64,000 nt of DNA from Rhododendron vialii (taxonomy: Eukaryota > Streptophyta > Magnoliopsida > Ericales > Ericaceae): assembly GCF_030253575.1 (NCBI RefSeq), contig NC_080564.1, forward strand, positions 9,592,501 to 9,656,500, written 5' to 3'. The notes beneath the pieces were generated by a model. The model made no database searches and was not told the origin of the DNA. It saw nothing but the letters and a program-made list of their open reading frames with translations. A program made the position numbers and the translations under genes. Below are positions 58,301-64,000 of the stretch, piece after piece (the first letter of the stretch is position 1; the number at the start of each line of letters is the position of its first letter).

Positions 58301-61031
58301 TCTGATCCGTTCCTCGTTAACTGGGTCAAATACCCTGGAAACCCGGTTCTAAAACCACCACCCAGTATCCATCCACAAGACTTTCGCGATCCGACAACTG
58401 CTTGGGCAACGTCCGAAGGCAAGTGGCGAATCACCATCGGATCTAAGATTAATGGCACTGGGATATCTTTGGTCTATGAAACCCTAGACTTCAAGAGCTA
58501 TGTGTTGCTGGACGACTTGCTCCATTCTACATTGGGTACGGGTATGTGGGAGTGTGTGGACTTTTACCCGGTTTCACAAATAGAAGAAAACGGGTTGGAC
58601 ACATCAGTTAAGGGTGATGGAGTGAAGCATGTAGTGAAAGCCAGCTTTGATGATGACAGGAACGATTACTATGCTATTGGAACATATAATGAAAGTTCTA
58701 ACCAATGGGTTTCGGATGACCCAAATATAGATGTGGGTGTTGCAATATTAAGGTACGATTTCGGGAAATTTTATGCCTCCAAATCATTTTACGATCCCAT
58801 AAAGAAGAGAAGAGTGTTATGGGGTTGGATTCCGGAGAGTGATGACGAACGCGTTGACATCAAAAAGGGTTGGGCATCCCTTCAGGTAGTTAACTTTTCA
58901 TACTTCCATCTATTTTGATTCACTTGCAAGGCTAGCTAATCCGTGCTTTAAAATTTTCGTATTTCATTACTTTTGCCACATTATATGGTTAAAAATATAT
59001 TAAGAATTCGAGTATAGAAATTTGGAGGAAAGATGATCTTCCATGTTTATTAATTATATAGATGCATGCGCGTGTCTTTTCCTTCGTAGTTAATTTTCAA
59101 GAATAAAGATTCGAATTTCTGGTGTTAAATAAATATTTTTCATTGAACATAAGGATTAGTCATTATTAGCACATACATGTTAAAAAAAATATTATGCTTT
59201 TTTAAATGTACAACAGGCTATTCCGAGGACAATATTGTTTGATAAGAAGACTGGTAGCAATTTAATTCAATGGCCAGTTGAGGAGATTGAGAGCTTAAGG
59301 TCACAAAGCCATGAATTTGACAAAGTGGTAGTGGAAGCAGGGTCAGTCGTTCCTCTGGATGTGGGCAGTACCACTCAGGTTAGTGTCATTTTTCTGATTT
59401 TGAAAGCTTAGGAAGCAATTCAAATATATTGGTTGATATTTGCCCTTTTGACAATGCCACAGTTAGATATCGTTGCTGAGTTTGTGATAGATAAGGAAGT
59501 TTTGGAGAGAACAAACGAAGCCGATGTGGTCTTCAGCTGCGCTGAAAGTGGTGGAAGCATTACGAGGGGTGCACTAGGACCATTTGGGTTACTGGTTCTT
59601 TCCGATAATAGCATTGTTGAGCAGACTTCTATGTATTTTTACGTTGCCAAAAGAACTAATGGAAATATCCACATTTTCTTTTGCACCGATCAATCGAGGT
59701 ACGTTTGCCAAATTTCTAACAAAAGTAAAGTTATTCTAATATAAAAGGCATACAAAAATCTCTCTAAAATGATTGGATTGGGTTGGGTTGTGAGTCTATG
59801 TATAGCTATAAATAAAGAACCCGTCAAATAAATCATAAAGTGTGAATGCTATTCCCTTGTCACTCTTATAGGAGGTTTTGTGTAAGATACTTTTGTAAAA
59901 ATATTTTAGCTTTTTATACCCTCAAAAACTTGTAATAAAACTTTTTTCGTAATTCGGTGATGGCATTCTTGTACGGTACGTCAAACCTGGCAAATAAAAT
60001 ATCTATTTAGAAGTTATTACTATATTATATGTCTGCATGGCTTATTGTGTTGTCAGACTCGCCTCCCCTCAGGTTCTTCCCTCCAGTCTACCTTCCAGTT
60101 TGCATTTTGTGGGCCCATGTAGGGCCAACATTGATAATCAGGACTGTTCATCATGTAGATCTTGTCAAGACGAGTGACCATACCAAAACTTCTGTTCATC
60201 AGATTTGTATTGATACCTGATCGAAACATATTGAAATTGGTGTTTGTCACACTGGATAGGAACTCGTTGGTTGCAAGTTTATATGTTCCGATCAGGTATC
60301 AATACAAATCCGATGAGCGTGATTTTTGGTACGGTCACTCGTCTCAACGAAATCTACATGATGAACGGTTTCGATCATCGACGGGCCCTACATGGGCCCA
60401 CAAAACCAAACTGGAGAGGAGACTGGAGGGGAGCCGAGTCCTATGTGGTTGTGTGCCATAACACTCTAATAGTGGGCACAAGACGGTTTTCAATTTCTAG
60501 AAAATATGATACAGCCGAGTGAACCTTAATTTCACTAGCCAAGGTCCATGTATTTGTTGTAGATCTTCTGAAGCAACAGACGTCTTGAAGTCCATTTCTG
60601 GAAGCAGAGTTAAAGTGCTAGAAGGTGAAAAGTTAACTATGAGAATATTGGTAAGTCAAAATGCTTCTGTTTCATCAACATCCTAATAAACCAATAATTA
60701 ATTTTCCAAGAATACAGCTGATGAAAAGTAATTTTGTTAAAAACTGAAATTTGTGGTTTATGTATTTTAGGTGGATCATTCGATAGTAGAAGGCTTTGCT
60801 CAAGGGGGAAGGACTTGCATCACTTCAAGAGTGTATCCAACAAAAGCTATCTACGAAGACGCTCGCATTTTCTTGTTTAACAACTGTACTGAGGCCAAAA
60901 TCACAGCCTCCCTCAAGATATGGCAAATGGAGTCTGCACATTCTCTTTCAGCGGCGAATGGAAGAAGGAAGCAGTGGGGGCACGTGGCCACACTGTATTT
61001 TTTTATTTTTTCGCTTTTAGTTTTTAATTGA
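55367..61031 (+). CDS. Vacuolar acid invertase (beta-fructofuranosidase, GH32)
   Basis: Seven exons: 55367-55766, 56268-56276, 58026-58885, 59217-59378, 59463-59698, 60563-60650, 60771-61031. They give 671 residues. It hydrolyses sucrose to glucose and fructose. A cytosolic N-terminus with a membrane helix at about 46-64 ([20 protein letters not shown]) acts as the sorting propeptide. The GH32 five-blade propeller starts near 115 ([14 protein letters not shown]). Nucleophile Asp134 in NDPNG is encoded by a 9-nt mini-exon. RDP has Asp258, and the acid/base is Glu312 in WECVDF; Val at that place marks vacuolar enzymes, whereas wall enzymes have Pro. The beta-sandwich follows to about 635. The last 35 residues depart from the family: [20 protein letters not shown] then FIFSLLVFN, a hydrophobic end instead of a short polar one. 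The intron content is described separately. Confidence 0.93.
56268..56276 (+). other. 9-nt mini-exon of the invertase gene
   Basis: ATCCCAATG between ttaaag and gtaact. It supplies D-P-N of the NDPNG catalytic motif. The same mini-exon is a hallmark of plant invertase genes. It is too short for most gene predictors. Confidence 0.93.
56277..58025 (+). other. Invertase intron 2 (1.75 kb)
   Basis: It contains a CACGTG-bearing MITE (56304-56512) and an inverted pair, tgacggtcaatgacatgtct near 56690 and its mirror near 56790. A segment from 57282 begins cactactacaatggagaag, which might be a CACTA end. No exon was found within it. Confidence 0.5.
56304..56512. mobile_element. MITE of the CACGTGGTACC family, copy 3, in invertase intron 2
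   Basis: atcggtgccgagcgggcacc then ggccacgtggtgccgagcac is mirrored by gtgctcggcaccacgtggcc then ggtacccacccggcaccga. The arms are about 45 bp at high identity. Both arms carry a CACGTG G-box. Target duplication is unclear within the CT-rich flanks. Confidence 0.65.
60054..60442. mobile_element. Inverted-repeat element in invertase intron 5
   Basis: A left arm of about 170 bp (60054-60225) is mirrored by 60285-60442: for example tgtgggcccatgtagggcc against ggccctacatgggcccaca, and gatttgtattgatacctgat against atcaggtatcaatacaaatc. Roughly 80% identity, by eye. The spacer is about 60 bp. Non-coding; borders approximate. Confidence 0.65.
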
Positions 61032-61285
61032 AATAAGTAATAGCTCAGCATAGCCCCTATTCGGGTTTGGGGTCATTTTTGGGATCGTGTCAAAATACCT
61101 ACTTCATTAACTTAAATGTGTCATATTTCTTGGTTCAAACTTGATCTGCTTAAAATTGTATCGTGTTCGGGTGGACACTTTAACCCTTTTGTTGGAAAAT
61201 CATGCGTATAAAAACATAACGTAAAAATATTAAACAGGTGAAACTGTTTAATCCAATGAGAATGAATACATGTTCAGTGCTAACA

Positions 61286-64000
61286 TTTTTTTTTTTTGCT
61301 CAACAAAACGGAGAAATTTTATTAGCTCGAAATGGGTACATCGAGAAGAAGCTCACTAAGCATAAAAACTTAAGAGCAAAGGAAAACAAGAAAAAGGAAG
61401 AAGAGGACCATCCAACAAAGAGTTGAACCGCCCCACCCCTCTCCAAAGAACTTAAACTTTCACCTTCCTCATACCATCAAGATAACTCTTAAAGTCCTCC
61501 ACCGAGTGCACCTTAATATCAAATTTCACCTTAATCCACATTGCTACTCTAGTTTTAATTAACTCCCCAAGATCCTCCACTCGCCATGTAGCATTGTTAA
61601 ACACAAGATCATTCCAGACCAACCATAAAGACCAAATTGTAGCATGGAAAGTTGTTTCCCACATACCTCTCCAAGTTTTTGAAACCATTCCCTAGCCACC
61701 ATGAAAATAAATCAACCAGAGAGGCCGGGCACACCCAACTAACGTGCCACCAATCCAAAATCAATGACCACACAAGCCACGAGAATTGACAATGAAGGAA
61801 AAGATGCTCAGGCGTTTCTAACAGAAATGAGCAGCGGGGGCACATCACTGATTGGCCCTTAGGAATCAATTTCTAGAGAGGAGAATCGACCTTGATGCCA
61901 CTCGATCCTGCAGTGCCAGCCACGCAAATATTTCCACTTTTGGGGGACAAATATTCTTCCAGATTGAACCCATCACCCGATTGCTTGAAAAACCCATTTG
62001 TTCCCATTTATTATAAACTGATTTCATGGAGAAGCAGTTATCAGAAGCCCATCTCCAACACATCATATCACATCTGGATTGATCCAAAATCACTGCCTGC
62101 AAACGCATGAGAAAATCATCAAATTGTTGAGCTTCCCAATCTCTCAAACTTCTCTGGAATAACAAGTTCCATCTGCCACCACCACTTGCATCTTTATATC
62201 CCTGATCACCTTCTCTTTTGGAGCAGAGATTAGGTATAATCGAGGGAACTCCTCCTTGAGGGTTGTGTCACCTAGCCAAACCTGATTTCAAAAGGAGATG
62301 TCCTGATCAGAATGAACAACTACTCTGAAGCCCTCCTGAAGAACTGATCCAATGACAGAGGATGAGTCCCTGACCGAGCATATGTCTTTCCAAATAGTTG
62401 AAGACTTGCCAGAAGATGGCAACTGAGGTAACCAACATCTTTGCTCCAACTTGTATTTACTTTTGACCACCTTCACCTATAGTGAATCGCTATCTTTATA
62501 AAACCTCCACCACCACTTGGCCAGGAGAGCAAGGTTTTGAATCATCAAATTTTTTACTCCTAACCCTCCGAACTCTTTCTTTTTAGTAATCAACTCCCAT
62601 TTGACCAGATGAAGCTTTCTCTTTTCCATCGTATCACCCCAAAAAAATTATCTCTGGATCTTTTCCAATACCTTTGCAACTGCCACCGGCATTTTAAACA
62701 TGGACATAAAGTAAATAGGCAAACTGCTAAGGGAAGAATTCAGTAAAGTAAGTCTTCCCCCTGAAGTGTTGAATCTCCCACGCCACACACTAAGCCTCTT
62801 TTCCATTCTCTCCACCACTGGATCCCATGTTCTGATTCTATTTGGCTTAGCACCTAGTGGCAAACCCAGGTATTTAATTGGCAAATAATCGACTTTACAT
62901 CCCATTACCCGAGCAAGTGAGGTTAGCTCCTGATGATTCACTTTAACTCCGCACAACGAGTTTTTGGAAAAATTTATCTTCAACCCTGACATGAGTTGAA
63001 AACACCGAATGATTCTTTTGATGTTAGCCAACTCCTCCCTATCATTACTGCAAAAAATAATCGTAACATCTGCAAATTGAAGATGTGACACAACAACCCC
63101 ATTTGACCCATTAGCTCCAATTCTAGCTCCAGCAATGATATTCCGCTCCCTTGTTCTTTCTAGCAAAATATTGAGCCCTTCAACCACTATATTGAAAAGA
63201 AACAGAGATAAAGGATCCCCCTGCTGGAGTCCCTTCTGAATCTTGAATTCCTTTGATGCTGACCCGTTTATCAACACTGACATGGACACCGACGACAAAC
63301 ACTCCTTAATCCAAACACACCATTTCTCCCCGAAGCCTACTTTTGCAAGTAAGTCTAGTAAAAATCCCCAGTTGACACAATCATAGGCTCTCTCGAAGTC
63401 AATTTTCAGGATCAATCCCCCTTGAGTACTATTTTTCCAACAGTGAATAACTTCATTTGCTATAAGAACACCATCCAATATCTGTTTACCTTCAATAAAC
63501 GCTGCTTGAGATTCACCAATAATTGAAGGTAAATGGCTTTTGAGTCTATTAGCTAGAACCTTTGATAACACCTTATACACCCATCCTACCATGCTGATAG
63601 GTCAGAATTCTTTGAAAGATCTAGGACAATCAACCTTCGGAATTAAAGTTACAAAAGTTGAATTAATACCTCGCGTGAGCTTGCTATTAGCATGGAATTC
63701 CGAAAAAAATTGCAGTACCACATCCTTCATGAAGTCCTAGCCTTTTTTAACAAATGAAAAATTGAAACCATCCAAGCCCGGAGCCTTGATACTACTGCAA
63801 TCCTTCAGGGCCGCATAAATCTCCCCTTCCTCAAAAACTTTACCTAGCTGGGTTGCAATGGCTGGAGTTAGAACTCTAGGAAATACACCCCCCAGCACCG
63901 ATCTATACCTTCTCTCTTCTTTGAAATTGTTACTAACATGATCAGCAACAACATCTTTAATTTCCATGGGGTCTTTTAACACTCTGCCATTCACCTTAAC
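61286..64000 (-). mobile_element. Decayed L1-type LINE, 3' part, continues beyond the window
   Basis: The minus strand starts beyond 64000 and ends in an A-tract (T12 at 61286-61297). In order it shows the endonuclease-RT linker (63994-63737), reverse transcriptase (63592-62648), the zf-RVT zinc-binding region (about 62165-61609: PPKVEIFAWLALQDR, CPRCSFLLETPEHLFLHC), then the 3' UTR. Several stops and frameshifts separate these blocks. The 5' end and target duplication lie outside the window. It sits 255 bp past the invertase stop in convergent orientation. Confidence 0.88.
62648..63592 (-). pseudogene. LINE reverse transcriptase, broken
   Basis: This open block covers the palm and fingers of a non-LTR reverse transcriptase: SKVLANRLKSHLPSIIGESQ, LKIDFERAYDCVNWGFL, QKGLQQGDPLSLFLFN, LQFADVTIIF. 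The catalytic box, normally FADD, reads FADV, so the second Asp is lost. A TGA stop lies immediately upstream (KEF*PISM), and a TAG stop further upstream (KKG*DFM, about 63735). The element cannot move by itself. Confidence 0.88.

Noticed and set aside
1..64000. CRISPR arrays, operons or phage-like islands
   Set aside because: No spaced direct repeats, no ribosome-binding-site-led gene runs; all genes have plant-type introns.

Overview
The window reads as nuclear DNA of a flowering plant, most likely a eudicot. It is AT-rich, its genes have GT-AG introns, and they belong to plant-specific families: class I formin, NPH3/BTB, subtilase SBT1, X8 callose-binding, vacuolar invertase. The spaces between genes are packed with short transposons. 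No bacterial operon, CRISPR array, rRNA or convincing tRNA gene was found. The species cannot be fixed from the sequence.

Layout. 0.1-5.7 kb: a complete class I formin on the minus strand. 5.7-21.7 kb: gene-free DNA with many inverted-repeat elements, including a 404-bp foldback with a 9-bp target duplication (11.4 kb), a 453-bp hAT-type MITE made of GAGCC repeats with an 8-bp duplication (14.6 kb), and a 1.2-kb Mutator-like element with a 9-bp duplication (19.4 kb). 21.79-26.08 kb: a 4.29-kb Mutator-like element with about 650-bp inverted ends and a perfect 9-bp duplication. It encodes a FAR1-type DNA-binding domain but shows no transposase core. 26.4-29.6 kb: an X8-domain protein with a degenerate GH17-like region. 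Its promoter lies within about 350 bp of the Mutator-like element, and its second intron holds a SINE. 29.6-33.5 kb: LINE and SINE remains. 33.6-37.7 kb: a subtilase in two exons. 37.7-48.6 kb: gene-free DNA with MITEs, a CACTA remnant and an 812-bp deleted LINE with a 15-bp duplication. 50.1-54.4 kb: an NPY-type NPH3/BTB protein in four exons. 55.4-61.0 kb: a vacuolar acid invertase in seven exons, including the classic 9-nt mini-exon. 61.3 kb to the end: a decayed LINE on the minus strand, running off the window.

The five complete host genes are not an obvious pathway. Each has its own promoter, and their products act at the plasma membrane and actin, the cell wall or plasmodesmata, the apoplast, auxin and blue-light signalling, and the vacuole. 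The most interesting layer is the mobile DNA. Several elements have boundaries that can be read to the base from their target duplications, some sit in introns or promoters, and several form long hairpins. I did not find a clearly new defence or metabolic system. The best candidates for a second look are the FAR1-domain Mutator-like element next to the X8 gene, the long foldback hairpins, the GH17-like/X8 pseudoenzyme, and the unusual hydrophobic tail of the invertase.
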